Shown here piece after piece: positions 26,152-35,094 of a DNA stretch of 64,000 nt. The number at the start of each line of letters is the position of its first letter. Within the stretch, counting starts at the first letter, position 1. Position numbers and translations under genes: made by a program. The notes below the pieces were generated by a model, which was not told the origin of the DNA, ran no database searches, and was given only the letters and a program-made list of their open reading frames with translations. Origin of the DNA: Streptomyces sp. CB02980 (GTDB taxonomy: Bacteria; Actinomycetota; Actinomycetes; Streptomycetales; Streptomycetaceae); NCBI RefSeq assembly GCF_014451325.2, contig NZ_JACSCH020000001.1:536845-600844 (forward strand). Direction: 5' to 3'.

Positions 26152-26913
26152 TCAGCCCGCCAGTCGAGCTTTCCAGATCTCCTCGCTGGGCCATCGCCGG
26201 GCCCAGTCGGCGGAGACTTCCGCGTAGTCCCGCGCAGACCCGGGTGCTTGGATCTCGATCAGGTCCTCCACGACGAAGCCGCAGTCCCGCAGCAGCCGGA
26301 GCATCTCACCGTGCGGCAGGACGAACTCCACATGATTCCCCGAGTGCAGTCGATGCAGACCGAATTGCCCACGGGACAGGGTGGTGGACGCCGGCCCCTC
26401 GGACGACGCGCACAGCGCGTACAGCGGTGAGTAACGCATGAAGACCAGCCGGCCTCCGGGAACGAGAAGCCGGGCCGCCTCCGGGATCCACTGGTAGGGA
26501 TCGCACCACAACGAGGCGCCGTATTCGCTGATCGCCAGGTCGAACGTGTCGTCCTCGTAGGGCACCTTCTCGGCATTGCCCAGGACAAGGGGGAAGTCGA
26601 TGCCGAACTCCGCCTGCATCGCGCGAGCAGTGGCGAGCTGCTTCTCCGAGAGGTCGACGCCGACCGGGCGGGCGCCTGCTCTGGCCAGCCAGGCGGAGAC
26701 GTAGGCGGTCCCGCAGCCCAGCTCGACGGCGCGCATCCCGTCGATGCCGTCGGGAAGCACGCGGACCCGCGATTCAGGGGTGCCCCACAACCCCCAGGAC
26801 GGTTCCCTCTGCGCCCAGTGATCACGGGCCAACGGCCCGTGCCACGCTGCCGCCTCGTCATCCCAGAATCGTCGGTTCTGCTCCAGATGGTCCGCCAGGG
26901 CGTCATCAGTCAT
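26152..26913 (-). CDS. Class I SAM-dependent methyltransferase
   Basis: 253-residue methyltransferase with the UbiE/type-11 fold. It has VELGCGTAYVSAWLARAG (SAM-binding motif I), VGVDLSEKQLATA (acidic loop), FDLAISEYGASLW and LLVPGGRLVFM. The N-terminal helical part (NRRFWDDEAAAWH) is common in small-molecule methyltransferases. The substrate is unknown. The ATG at 26913 lies about 75 bases downstream of a class I promoter and perfect LacI-type operator that otherwise serve only glycosidase genes, so it appears to be under the same regulator. Whether it has a sugar-related role (for example on methylated side chains) or sits by accident behind this promoter cannot be told. Confidence 0.85.
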   Translation of the reverse strand: MTDDALADHLEQNRRFWDDEAAAWHGPLARDHWAQREPSWGLWGTPESRVRVLPDGIDGMRAVELGCGTAYVSAWLARAGARPVGVDLSEKQLATARAMQAEFGIDFPLVLGNAEKVPYEDDTFDLAISEYGASLWCDPYQWIPEAARLLVPGGRLVFMRYSPLYALCASSEGPASTTLSRGQFGLHRLHSGNHVEFVLPHGEMLRLLRDCGFVVEDLIEIQAPGSARDYAEVSADWARRWPSEEIWKARLAG

Positions 26914-26982
26914 GGAGGCATTCCATCGAAGGGGCCGGCGTGCCGGCAACGGGATTACCCACGGCGCCGCAAACCCGAGACG

Positions 26983-27025
26983 TCGAAGCGCTTCGACGAT
27001 CCCATGTGCCCTGTTGAGCTGTCAA
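26983..27025 (-). promoter_or_regulatory. Class I promoter with LacI-type operator facing the methyltransferase
   Basis: Read leftward: TTGACA (27025-27020), 18 bases, GATCGT (27001-26996), one base, GAAGCGCTTC (26994-26985), inside an 18-bp perfect palindrome CGTCGAAGCGCTTCGACG. Element order and spacing are the same as at 1328-1370, including the inverted repeat 35-36 bases upstream of the -35. Confidence 0.8.
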
Positions 27026-27061
27026 CAAACCAGTAGAAGAATCCGTCGAACGGTAGAGACT

Positions 27062-27116
27062 CTTGTTTCGCACGAAACAAGTCCGTTAACTTGCGTCTGG
27101 AAGCGAAGCGCTTCGA
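27062..27116 (+). promoter_or_regulatory. Class II promoter with operator for the GH42-GH36-GH43-GH5 operon
   Basis: TTGTTT (27063-27068), then TAACTT (27087-27092), then exactly 12 bases to GAAGCGCTTC (27105-27114). The -35 is embedded in a perfect 20-bp inverted repeat, CTTGTTTCG-CA-CGAAACAAG (27062-27081). The whole 26914-27266 gap carries the two divergent promoters and a leader of roughly 160 bases. Confidence 0.78.
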
Positions 27117-27266
27117 CTGCGGCCAGGAGCACCGACCCCGCTGCTGTCCGGCCTACGGGCGGTGGCCCGGTCGCCGAAGCAACACGCACCTGCCTTCGCC
27201 AACCGTCTCCGGCCCCGCACAGGGCCGTCAGAGCACCACGCGACTCTCCGTCCCCAAGGAACCGTC

Positions 27267-29252
27267 ATGACGACTCGCAGCATCACCGACCGCCTCGGCG
27301 GCCTGGCCTTCGGCGGGGACTACAACCCCGAGCAGTGGGACGAGGCGGTCTGGAAGGAGGACGACGAGCTCATGCAACGGGCCAGGGTCAACCTGGCCAC
27401 CGTGGGCGTCTTCTCGTGGGCCCTGCTCGAACCGGAGGAGGGGCGCTACGACTTCGCCTGGCTCGACGCCCAGATCGACCGCCTCCACGCGAACGGAGTG
27501 GCCGTCGACCTCGCCACCCCGACGGCCTCCCCACCGCCCTGGTTCACCCTGGCCCACCCCGACGCGCTGGCGGTCCTGCCCGACGGCACCCGCCTCGTCC
27601 ACGGCAGCCGCGACACGTACTGCCTCGCCGCCCCCGCCTACCGCAGCGCGGCCCGCCGGATCGCCTCCGCGCTCGCCGAGCGATACGGCGACCATCCCGC
27701 CCTCACGCTGTGGCACGTGCACAACGAGTACGGCACACTCTGCTCCTGCGACCATGCGGCCGCCGCCTTCCGGGTGTGGCTGCGGGCCCGCCACGGCTCG
27801 CTGGACTCCCTCAACGACGCCTGGGGAACGGCCTTCTGGAGCCAGCGCTACACCTCCTGGGAGCAGGTGCTGCCGCCGCGCGCGACGCAGTGGCACAAGA
27901 ACCCCGGCCAGGCCCTGGATTTCCACCGCTTCTGGTCCGACGAGATCATCGCCGCCTACCGCGAGCAGCGCGACGCGATCCGCTCCTACAGCGACCTGCC
28001 GGTGACGACCAATCTGATGCTCCCCGCCTACCAGAACGTGGACCTGTGGGCCTTCGCCCGCGAACTCGACGTCGTCACCTCCGACCAGTATCCGACCGCA
28101 CCCGGCCTGGACGCCTCCGCCGACGCCGCGTTCCACGCGGACCGCACCCGTTCCCTGGGCGGCGGACACCCCTGGCTGCTGATGGAACAGGGCACGAGCA
28201 CCGTCTACGACGGCGACCAGACACTCGGCAAGGAGCCCGGCGAGATGCTGCGCCACACCCTCGGCCACATCGCCCGCGGTTCGGAGGGCGCACTGTTCTT
28301 CCAGTGGCGGCAGTCCCGGGCCGGCGCCGAGACCTGGCACTCGGCCATGGTCCCGCACGCGGGTCGGGACAGCCGCATCTTCCGCGAGGTCACGCAGGTG
28401 GGCGAGGCGGTCGCCCGGCTGGGCGAGCTGGCGGGATCGATGGTCACCGCGTCGGTGGCCGTGCTTGACGACCCGGACGCCTGGTGGGCGCTCGACGTGG
28501 ACGGGCTGCCCTCCTCCCGCCTCGACTACCACGCGGCACTCGTCCGGGCGCACCGTGCGCTGTGGGACGCGGAAGCCACCGTCGACTTCGCCCACCCGGA
28601 GCACGAGTTGAGCCGCTACCGGCTCGTCATCGCCCCGGCCCTGTTCCTGCTGTCGGACAAGGGCGCCGCGAACCTGCGCCGTTACGTCGCCGGCGGCGGG
28701 ACGCTCCTGGTCCAGCACGCGACCGGTTTCGTCGACGACCGGCTGCACGCCAGGCTAGGCGGCTATCCCGCCGAGCCGCTGCGCGAGGCGCTGGGCATCC
28801 GCGTCGAGGAGTACCGGCCGCTGCGGCAGGACGAGCGGATCACCCTGTCGGACGGGTCGCTCGGCACGGTCTGGAGCGAGTCCCTGCGCACGGAGGGCGC
28901 GGAGACGCTCGCCACCTACACCCACGGCATGCTCACGGGCCGCCCCGCGCTCACCCGGCACCGCTCCGGCACCGGGCAGGGCTGGTATCTCTCCACCCTC
29001 CTGGACGACGCCGACTACGCCGCCCTGGTCGGCCGCCTGCTGAAGGAGGCCGGCGTCGCACCGGACGTGCCGGGCCTGCCGGCCGGTGTCGAAGCCGTCA
29101 CCCGACACGCACCCGACGGCCGCAACTGGCAGGTCCTGCTCAACCACAACTCCGAGGCCGTGCCCTTGCCGGACCCCGCCCACGACCTGCTCACCGATGC
29201 CCTCACGCACGAACTGCCGCCCGGCGGTTGCGCGGTACTGCGCGGAAACTGA
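27267..29252 (+). CDS. GH42 beta-galactosidase
   Basis: 661-residue retaining GH42 enzyme without signal peptide, so intracellular. The N-terminal catalytic barrel begins FGGDYNPEQW, with ATPTASPPPW, acid/base Glu in WHVHNEYG and nucleophile Glu in LLMEQGTS. It is followed by the trimerisation domain (about 385-595) and a small C-terminal sandwich. It removes beta-galactosyl groups, in this context probably from galactose-bearing xyloglucan or galactan oligomers. ATG 27267 follows AAGGA by six bases; the upstream frame start at 27162 lies in the leader. It is first in an operon with GH36 (16-base gap), GH43 and GH5, and is one of three GH42 genes in the window. Confidence 0.94.
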   Translation: MTTRSITDRLGGLAFGGDYNPEQWDEAVWKEDDELMQRARVNLATVGVFSWALLEPEEGRYDFAWLDAQIDRLHANGVAVDLATPTASPPPWFTLAHPDALAVLPDGTRLVHGSRDTYCLAAPAYRSAARRIASALAERYGDHPALTLWHVHNEYGTLCSCDHAAAAFRVWLRARHGSLDSLNDAWGTAFWSQRYTSWEQVLPPRATQWHKNPGQALDFHRFWSDEIIAAYREQRDAIRSYSDLPVTTNLMLPAYQNVDLWAFARELDVVTSDQYPTAPGLDASADAAFHADRTRSLGGGHPWLLMEQGTSTVYDGDQTLGKEPGEMLRHTLGHIARGSEGALFFQWRQSRAGAETWHSAMVPHAGRDSRIFREVTQVGEAVARLGELAGSMVTASVAVLDDPDAWWALDVDGLPSSRLDYHAALVRAHRALWDAEATVDFAHPEHELSRYRLVIAPALFLLSDKGAANLRRYVAGGGTLLVQHATGFVDDRLHARLGGYPAEPLREALGIRVEEYRPLRQDERITLSDGSLGTVWSESLRTEGAETLATYTHGMLTGRPALTRHRSGTGQGWYLSTLLDDADYAALVGRLLKEAGVAPDVPGLPAGVEAVTRHAPDGRNWQVLLNHNSEAVPLPDPAHDLLTDALTHELPPGGCAVLRGN

Positions 29253-29268
29253 CCTCGAAAGGGTCGTC

Positions 29269-31404
29269 ATGACCGAGGAACACGCAACCTTCCCCTGGGG
29301 GCACGAGGCCCTTCACCTCGACATCGCCCTCGATGACGACGGCAGCCCGCGTCTCACGCACCTCGGGCTGCCGGGCGAGGCTCACAGAATCCCCGGTGCG
29401 TCCCTGCCGCTGGTGGAGGTGACGGCCACGGGGCACGGCCGCGGCTGGTCGGGCGACCGGCTGATCGACACCGATCTCGGCCGGCGTCTGCGCCACCGGA
29501 GCCACCGCGCGACCCGCGACGGCGACTGGCACACGCTGACCGTGCACCTCCACGATCCGGAGACCGGGCTGGCCGCGGAGGTGACCTACCGATCGCCGGA
29601 CGGCGTCCCCGTGCTCCGCAGCGAGGTGACCCTGCGCAACGAAGGGCAGACCGCGCTGCACCTGGAGTCGGTCAGCTCGCTCGCGGTGGGCTGCCTCACC
29701 CCGCAGGACCCGGCGGCCATCGACGCCGCGGACCTGCTGTGGGCGGAGAACGACTGGCTCGCCGAATGCCGCTGGCAGCGACAGCCGATGCGCGTGACCA
29801 CACCGGCCCGCAACGGCCGGGTGAGCCGGGCGCACGGCAGAGCCGGCTTCACCCTGAACGGGCAGGGCACCTGGTCCAGTTGCGGGCGCCTCCCCATGGG
29901 CGGCCTGACGGACCGGCATACCGGCCGCACCTGGGTGTGGCAGATCGAGCACAGCGGCGGGGGCTGGCGCTGGGAGTGCGCGGAGCACGAAGAGGTCGCC
30001 TACGCGGCGCTGTTCGGACCCACCGACACCCACCACGGGTGGCGGCACTCCCTCGAACCCGGCGCCGTCTTCCGCACCGTACCCGCCGCCCTGTCGTTCA
30101 GCGCCGACGGCGGCCCCGACGCCGCGTTCGCCGCGCTGACCCGTTACCGCCGCGCCCAGCGCCGCCCGCATGCCGACCACCAGCGCCTGCCCGTCATTTT
30201 CAACGACTACATGAACTGCCTGATGGGCGACCCCACGACCGAGAGGCTGCTGCCGCACATCGACGCGGCGGCCGACGCGGGCGCGGAGTACTTCGTGATC
30301 GACGCCGGCTGGTACGACGGCGACAACGGCGGCTGGTGGGACAGTGTCGGCGCCTGGGAGCCTGCGGCCTCCCGGTTCCCCGGGACGCGCGGGATCCACG
30401 AGGTCCTCGACCGCATCCGGGAGCGCGGCATGGTTCCCGGCCTGTGGCTGGAGCCCGAGGTGATCGGCGTACGCAGCCCCATCGCCAAGTCCCTGCCCGA
30501 CGCGGCGTTCTTCCGCCGCGACGGCGCCCGCGTCACGGAGGCGGGCCGGCACCACCTGGACCTGCGCCACCCCGCCGCCCGTGCCCATCTGGACCAGGTC
30601 GTGGACCGCCTGGTCGGCGAGTGGGGCGTCGGCTACCTCAAACTCGACCACAACATCGACCCCGGTTCCGGCACCAGTGCCCACCCCGGCGAGACCCCGG
30701 GCGCGGGCCTGCTCGGCCACAACCGGGCGCACCTCGACTGGCTCGACGGCGTCCTCGACCGGTACCCGCACCTCGTCGTGGAGAACTGCTCCTCCGGCGG
30801 CATGCGCTGGGACCACGCCCTGCTCTCCCGGATGCAGCTGCAGTCCACCAGCGACCAGCAGAACCTGCACCTCTACGCGCCCATCGCGGCCTCCGCCCCC
30901 ACCGCCGTCACGCCCGAGCAGGGTGCCGTCTGGGCGTACCCCCAGCCGGAGGACTCCCTCGACGAGGTGGCCTTCACCATGGCCAACGCGCTCCTCGGCC
31001 GGATCCATCTCTCCGGCCGCATCCCCGAACTCCAGCCGGAGGCCCGCGCCCTGGTCTGGGAGGCGGTAGCGGTGTACAAGGCCATCCGCGCCGACCTGCC
31101 GCAAGCCGTACCGTCCTGGCCGCTGGACCTTCCTGCCTGGGACGACCCCTGGATCGCCCTGGCCCTGCACACTCCCGCCACCACCTACCTCACCGCCTGG
31201 CGCCGCCCCGGAACCGACGCCACGGCGACGCTGCACCTGCCCCACCTGCGGGACACCGCCGCGCGAGTCGAGGTGCTCTACCCCTCGGTCAGCCGGGCCC
31301 TGGCCGCATGGACGCCCGGCACGGCCGAGCTGAGCCTGACCCTGCCCACCGCGCCGTCCGCCGTCCTGCTCCGCATCACTCCCACGGACCCCGGCGCTCC
31401 CTGA
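29269..31404 (+). CDS. GH36 alpha-galactosidase
   Basis: 711-residue cytoplasmic GH36 enzyme removing terminal alpha-galactose. An N-terminal supersandwich domain (about 1-320) precedes the barrel, which has IDAGWYDGDNGGWW, GLWLEPEVIG, YLKLDHNID (nucleophile Asp) and ENCSSGGMRWD (acid/base Asp after the CxxGG motif). The start ATG lies 16 bases after the GH42 stop with GAAAGG upstream, so the two are coupled. Length and domain order are typical of bacterial GH36. Alpha-galactose occurs in galactomannan, so this operon may serve more than one hemicellulose. Confidence 0.94.
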   Translation: MTEEHATFPWGHEALHLDIALDDDGSPRLTHLGLPGEAHRIPGASLPLVEVTATGHGRGWSGDRLIDTDLGRRLRHRSHRATRDGDWHTLTVHLHDPETGLAAEVTYRSPDGVPVLRSEVTLRNEGQTALHLESVSSLAVGCLTPQDPAAIDAADLLWAENDWLAECRWQRQPMRVTTPARNGRVSRAHGRAGFTLNGQGTWSSCGRLPMGGLTDRHTGRTWVWQIEHSGGGWRWECAEHEEVAYAALFGPTDTHHGWRHSLEPGAVFRTVPAALSFSADGGPDAAFAALTRYRRAQRRPHADHQRLPVIFNDYMNCLMGDPTTERLLPHIDAAADAGAEYFVIDAGWYDGDNGGWWDSVGAWEPAASRFPGTRGIHEVLDRIRERGMVPGLWLEPEVIGVRSPIAKSLPDAAFFRRDGARVTEAGRHHLDLRHPAARAHLDQVVDRLVGEWGVGYLKLDHNIDPGSGTSAHPGETPGAGLLGHNRAHLDWLDGVLDRYPHLVVENCSSGGMRWDHALLSRMQLQSTSDQQNLHLYAPIAASAPTAVTPEQGAVWAYPQPEDSLDEVAFTMANALLGRIHLSGRIPELQPEARALVWEAVAVYKAIRADLPQAVPSWPLDLPAWDDPWIALALHTPATTYLTAWRRPGTDATATLHLPHLRDTAARVEVLYPSVSRALAAWTPGTAELSLTLPTAPSAVLLRITPTDPGAP

Positions 31405-31448
31405 ACCACCCCGCCCCCGCATCACGAATCGACGAGAGGACCTGTCAG

Positions 31449-32963
31449 GTGCCCCCTGCGCGCCAGCCGGACGAACGCTTCGCCAACCCGGTGATCCCCG
31501 GCTTCCACCCCGACCCCAGCGTCTGCCGCGTCGGCGACGACTACTACCTGGTGTGCTCCAGCTTCGAGTACTTCCCCGGCATCCCCGTCTTCCACAGCCG
31601 TGACCTGGTGCACTGGACGCAGATCGGCAATGCCCTGGACCGGCCCGAGCAGTTGCGCCTGCCGGCGGACATGCCGTCCTCCGGAGGGATCTACGCCCCC
31701 ACCCTGCGCCACCACGACGGCCGCTTCTGGCTGATCGTCACCAATTGCAGCGAGGGCGGCGGCAACTTCATCGTCACGGCCACCGACCCCTCCGGACCGT
31801 GGTCGGACCCCGTCTGGGCGCCGGGTGTCCCCGGCATCGATCCCGACCTGGTCTGGGACGAGGACGGCACCTGCTGGTGCACGGTCGCCGGGGTCTCGCA
31901 AGTCCGTATCGACCCGTCCACCGGGCAGACGTACGGAACGCCGCACAAGCTCTGGTCCGGCGGACCCGGTGCCAAGGCCCCGGAGGCGCCGCACCTGTAC
32001 CGGATCGGGGACTACTGGTACCTGCTCATCGCCGAGGGCGGCACCGAGCGCGGCCACGGTGTCTCGATCGCCCGCGGCCTCAGTCCCGCCGGCCCGTTCG
32101 AGCCGTGCCCGGCCAACCCGATCCTCACCCACCGCGGCACCGACCGCCCCGTCCAGAACACCGGGCACGCCGACCTGGTCCAGGGCCCCGACGGCTCCTG
32201 GTGGATGGTGCTGCTCGGCGTCCGGCCGGGCGGCGGCACGCCGGGCTGGCACGTGCTCGGCCGGGAGACCTTCCTGGCCCCCGTGACCTGGGTGGACGAC
32301 TGGCCGGTCGTCGGCGAGGTCACCCTGGACCTGCCCGAGCTCCCGTGGCCGCTCTCCCCCGGCCCGGCCGAGGAGCAGCGGGACGACTTCGAGCTCGCCG
32401 AACTGCGCCCGTCCTGGATCTCCCTGCGCGACCGGGCCGCCGAACACTGCACCACCAAGGAACGTCCCGGCTGGCTGACCCTCCGCGCGCGGGCCGGTTC
32501 CCTGGACGAACCCGACGTGGTGTTCACCGGCCGGCGCCAGCAGCACCTCGCGTGCCGGGCGCGCACCCTGGTCGATCCTTCCGAGGGGCGCGGCGGCCTC
32601 GCCGTCCGGCTCGACGAGCAGCACCACTACGCGATCGAGGCGTCCGGTACGAAGGTGCGGGTCGTCGCGCACGTCGGCTCCCTGCGCACGGTCGTGGCCG
32701 CGCGGTCCGTGCCGGCCGGGCCGGTGGTCCTCGTCGTCACGGTCACCGAGCCGCCGTCTCCGCACGGACCGTGCACCGGACCCGACGTCGTCTCCCTCGG
32801 CGTCGAGCAGCCCGACGGCACGTACACCGTGCTGGCGACCCTCGACGGCCGCTACCTGTCGACCGAGGTCGCCGGCGGCTTCACGGGCCGGGTCATCGGC
32901 ATGTACGCCGCGGCGGGCACCGTCCACTTCGACTGGTTCGACTACGAGCCCCTCGACGGCTGA
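31449..32963 (+). CDS. GH43 beta-xylosidase/alpha-L-arabinofuranosidase
   Basis: 504-residue intracellular inverting GH43 enzyme. The five-bladed propeller (about 12-300) starts NPVIPGFHPDPSVCRVGDDY (general base Asp), followed by GIDPDLVWDEDG (pKa-setting Asp) and KAPEAPHLYRIGDYW (acid Glu). The C-terminal sandwich (about 315-504) is the usual second domain of the XynB/XylB-type subfamilies. It would release xylose or arabinose from imported oligomers. GTG 31449 follows GAGAGGA by nine bases; the frame extends upstream only as overlap with the GH36 gene. Exact specificity (beta-xylose versus alpha-arabinose) is not decidable here. Confidence 0.92.
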   Translation: MPPARQPDERFANPVIPGFHPDPSVCRVGDDYYLVCSSFEYFPGIPVFHSRDLVHWTQIGNALDRPEQLRLPADMPSSGGIYAPTLRHHDGRFWLIVTNCSEGGGNFIVTATDPSGPWSDPVWAPGVPGIDPDLVWDEDGTCWCTVAGVSQVRIDPSTGQTYGTPHKLWSGGPGAKAPEAPHLYRIGDYWYLLIAEGGTERGHGVSIARGLSPAGPFEPCPANPILTHRGTDRPVQNTGHADLVQGPDGSWWMVLLGVRPGGGTPGWHVLGRETFLAPVTWVDDWPVVGEVTLDLPELPWPLSPGPAEEQRDDFELAELRPSWISLRDRAAEHCTTKERPGWLTLRARAGSLDEPDVVFTGRRQQHLACRARTLVDPSEGRGGLAVRLDEQHHYAIEASGTKVRVVAHVGSLRTVVAARSVPAGPVVLVVTVTEPPSPHGPCTGPDVVSLGVEQPDGTYTVLATLDGRYLSTEVAGGFTGRVIGMYAAAGTVHFDWFDYEPLDG

Positions 32964-33094
32964 ACCAGGCCCCGAGAACGGCACCACACACCTCACCCGA
33001 CGAACCTGCGGCGGCAGGTGTGGCCGGCGACGGCGTCCTGCCGCTGCCGGCCACGGACCGGATCACCCGTACGACCCACCGAAAGGCATGACAC

Positions 33095-34861
33095 ATGAAG
33101 GACATACGACCAGCCGCGCGTCACCGCAACCGCGGTCCCGGACGCCTGGCCGGCCTGCTGATGGCGCTGCTCGTCGTCCTGGGGCTGGCCGGCAGCACCG
33201 CGATCGCCGCGCCCGGCGGCACGGCACAGCAGGCACGCGTCACGGTCAAGGTTCCGGCCCGCGCCCTGGACGCCGTCGCCGCGATGCAGCCCAGCTGGAA
33301 CCTGGGCAACACCCTGGACGCGATTCCGGACGAGACGTCCTGGGGCAACCCCAAGGCCACCAGGGAACTGTTCAAGACCATCCGGGCGGAGGGCTTCCGC
33401 AGCGTCCGCATCCCGGTGTCCTGGCATGACCACCAGTCCACCACCGCGCCGTACAGCGTCGACGCCGCGTACATGAGCCGCGTCAAGGACGTGGTCGACT
33501 GGGCGCTGGCCGAGAACCTCTACGTCGTGCTCAACGTCCACCACGACTCATGGCAGTGGATCGAGAAGATCGCCACCGACCACGACAACGTGGTCGCCCG
33601 CTTCGACGCCCTGTGGACCCAGATCTCCGCGACGTTCCGGAACGAGCCGCGCACGCTGCTCTTCGAAGGCGTCAACGAACCGAACTTCAGCAACGCCACG
33701 GCCGCGCAGAAGACGCAGTTCATGGACGAGTTGAACACCTCGTTCCAGAAGGTCGTCCGCGCTTCGGGCGGCGGGAACAAGACTCGCCTGCTCGTCCTGA
33801 CCACACAGGTCGGCACCCCGTCCCAGGACCTGATGGACGACCTGTACGCCACGATCACGGCGCTGCGCGACAGCAACCTGGTCGCCACCGTGCACTACTA
33901 CAGCTACTTCCCGTTCAGCGTGAACATCGCGGGCGGCACCCGGTACGACGACAACGCCCGCAACGACGCGGAGGACGTCTTCGCCCGCATTCACCACACC
34001 TTCGTCGCCAGGGGCATCCCCGTCTACCTCGGCGAGTACGGTCTGCTCGCGTACCCGGACGACAACCACCCCTCCCGCATCGAGCGGGGCGAGGCGCTGA
34101 AGTACTACGAGCACGTCGGACACCTGGCACGCGCCGCGGGTGCCACCACCGCCCTGTGGGACCCCGGCTTCGCGTACCTGAACCGCGCGACCCTGAAGTG
34201 GCGCGACCCCGCCCTCTTCGCCTGGATCAAGTCGAGCTGGACCACCCGCTCGGGAACCGCCTCCTTCGACAGGGTCTACCTGGCCAAGTCGAGCCGGATC
34301 ACGCCCCAGTCGCTCACCCTGAACCCGAACGGCACCAAGTTCCGGGGGCTGTGGCACGGCGACACCAAGCTGGCCGAGGGCCGGGACTACACCGTCTTCG
34401 AGAATCGGCTCACCCTCACGGCACCGGCCCTGACCCGGCTGGCCGGCGATCGCGCCCACGGGGTCGACGCGACGCTCCAGGCCCGGTTCTCCAAGGGGCT
34501 GCCCTGGCAGATCGACGTGGTCACGTACGACACCCCGGTGCTGTCGGACGCCACGGGCACGGCCGAGCAGTTCGCCGTTCCCACGAAGTACCTGGGAGAC
34601 GACCTGGCGACGATGGAGTCCACGTACTCCGACGGCACCAACGCCGGCCAGACCGGCTGGACTCCGTACCAGGAGTTCAACCAGTCCTTCCGGCCGGACT
34701 TCCGGAACGGCACGATCATCCTCACCACCGCGTACCTGAAGGCACTGCGTGACGGCGATCCGGCCACGCTGACCTTCCACTTCCACAGCGGCGCCAAGGT
34801 GAAGTACAAGGTGACGAAGTCCGGCGACTCGGTCACCGGTACGGCCGTCAAGGAATCCTGA
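33095..34861 (+). CDS. Secreted GH5 endo-glucanase with CBM_X2-like domain
   Basis: 588-residue secreted endo-enzyme. The signal peptide is about 1-38 (LAGLLMALLVVLGLAGST). The GH5 barrel is about 55-375: PSWNLGNTLD, VVLNVHHDSW, FEGVNEPNFS (acid/base Glu), VHYYSYFPFS and YLGEYGLL (nucleophile Glu). It is followed by an X2-type immunoglobulin-like module (about 385-480, ITPQSLTLNPNGTKFRGL) and a further C-terminal beta-rich segment. It likely cleaves beta-1,4-glucan or xyloglucan outside the cell. It is 131 bases after the GH43 gene, with a 9-bp hairpin (33020-33054) between them that might reduce read-through. It is the last gene of the operon, followed by a strong terminator. Confidence 0.93.
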   Translation: MKDIRPAARHRNRGPGRLAGLLMALLVVLGLAGSTAIAAPGGTAQQARVTVKVPARALDAVAAMQPSWNLGNTLDAIPDETSWGNPKATRELFKTIRAEGFRSVRIPVSWHDHQSTTAPYSVDAAYMSRVKDVVDWALAENLYVVLNVHHDSWQWIEKIATDHDNVVARFDALWTQISATFRNEPRTLLFEGVNEPNFSNATAAQKTQFMDELNTSFQKVVRASGGGNKTRLLVLTTQVGTPSQDLMDDLYATITALRDSNLVATVHYYSYFPFSVNIAGGTRYDDNARNDAEDVFARIHHTFVARGIPVYLGEYGLLAYPDDNHPSRIERGEALKYYEHVGHLARAAGATTALWDPGFAYLNRATLKWRDPALFAWIKSSWTTRSGTASFDRVYLAKSSRITPQSLTLNPNGTKFRGLWHGDTKLAEGRDYTVFENRLTLTAPALTRLAGDRAHGVDATLQARFSKGLPWQIDVVTYDTPVLSDATGTAEQFAVPTKYLGDDLATMESTYSDGTNAGQTGWTPYQEFNQSFRPDFRNGTIILTTAYLKALRDGDPATLTFHFHSGAKVKYKVTKSGDSVTGTAVKES

Positions 34862-34875
34862 CCGGTCGGCCCTCG

Positions 34876-34907
34876 CCCTGGTCGCCCACCTCACCGGGCG
34901 ACCAGGG
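34876..34907 (+). terminator. Terminator after the GH5 gene
   Basis: CCCTGGTCGCCC (34876-34887) pairs perfectly with GGGCGACCAGGG (34896-34907) over an eight-base loop, 14 bases after the GH5 stop. Confidence 0.85.
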
Positions 34908-34932
34908 CACTGTCGTCTCCGCGCGCCGCTCC

Positions 34933-34990
34933 AGAAGCACAGAAGCCCAGAAGCCCAGAAGCCCATCGAAGCGGATCGAAGCGCATCGAC
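34933..34990. repeat. Tandem short repeats containing degenerate LacI-type half sites
   Basis: Four 8-bp units AGAAGCMC (34933-34964) run directly into two and a half 10-bp units ATCGAAGCGN (34965-34990). The second set contains two imperfect operator copies (TCGAAGCGGATCGA and TCGAAGCGCATCGA) just upstream of the -35 of the lacI-type gene, helically phased at 10 bp. Confidence 0.6.
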
Positions 34991-34996
34991 GTACCA

Positions 34997-35077
34997 TGGA
35001 CACGCGCTCTGGATGGAGCTAGGGTCGGCATGCATTTCCTGCAAACATGATCCGCACGCATTGTCGAAGCGCTTCAC
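34997..35077 (+). promoter_or_regulatory. Promoter and own operator of the LacI-family regulator
   Basis: TGGACA (34997-35002), 17 bases, TAGGGT (35020-35025), start near 35032. The operator TCGAAGCGCTTCAC (35064-35077) lies in the leader about 30 bases after the start point and 18 bases before the ATG, suggesting weak self-repression. Confidence 0.75.
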
Positions 35078-35094
35078 AAGGCTGGGAGAGCTGG

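Noticed and set aside
29739..32963. 1074-residue fused ORF including the GH43 enzyme
   Set aside because: Its first 570 codons are an out-of-frame reading of the GH36 gene; only the part from GTG 31449 has GH43 features.
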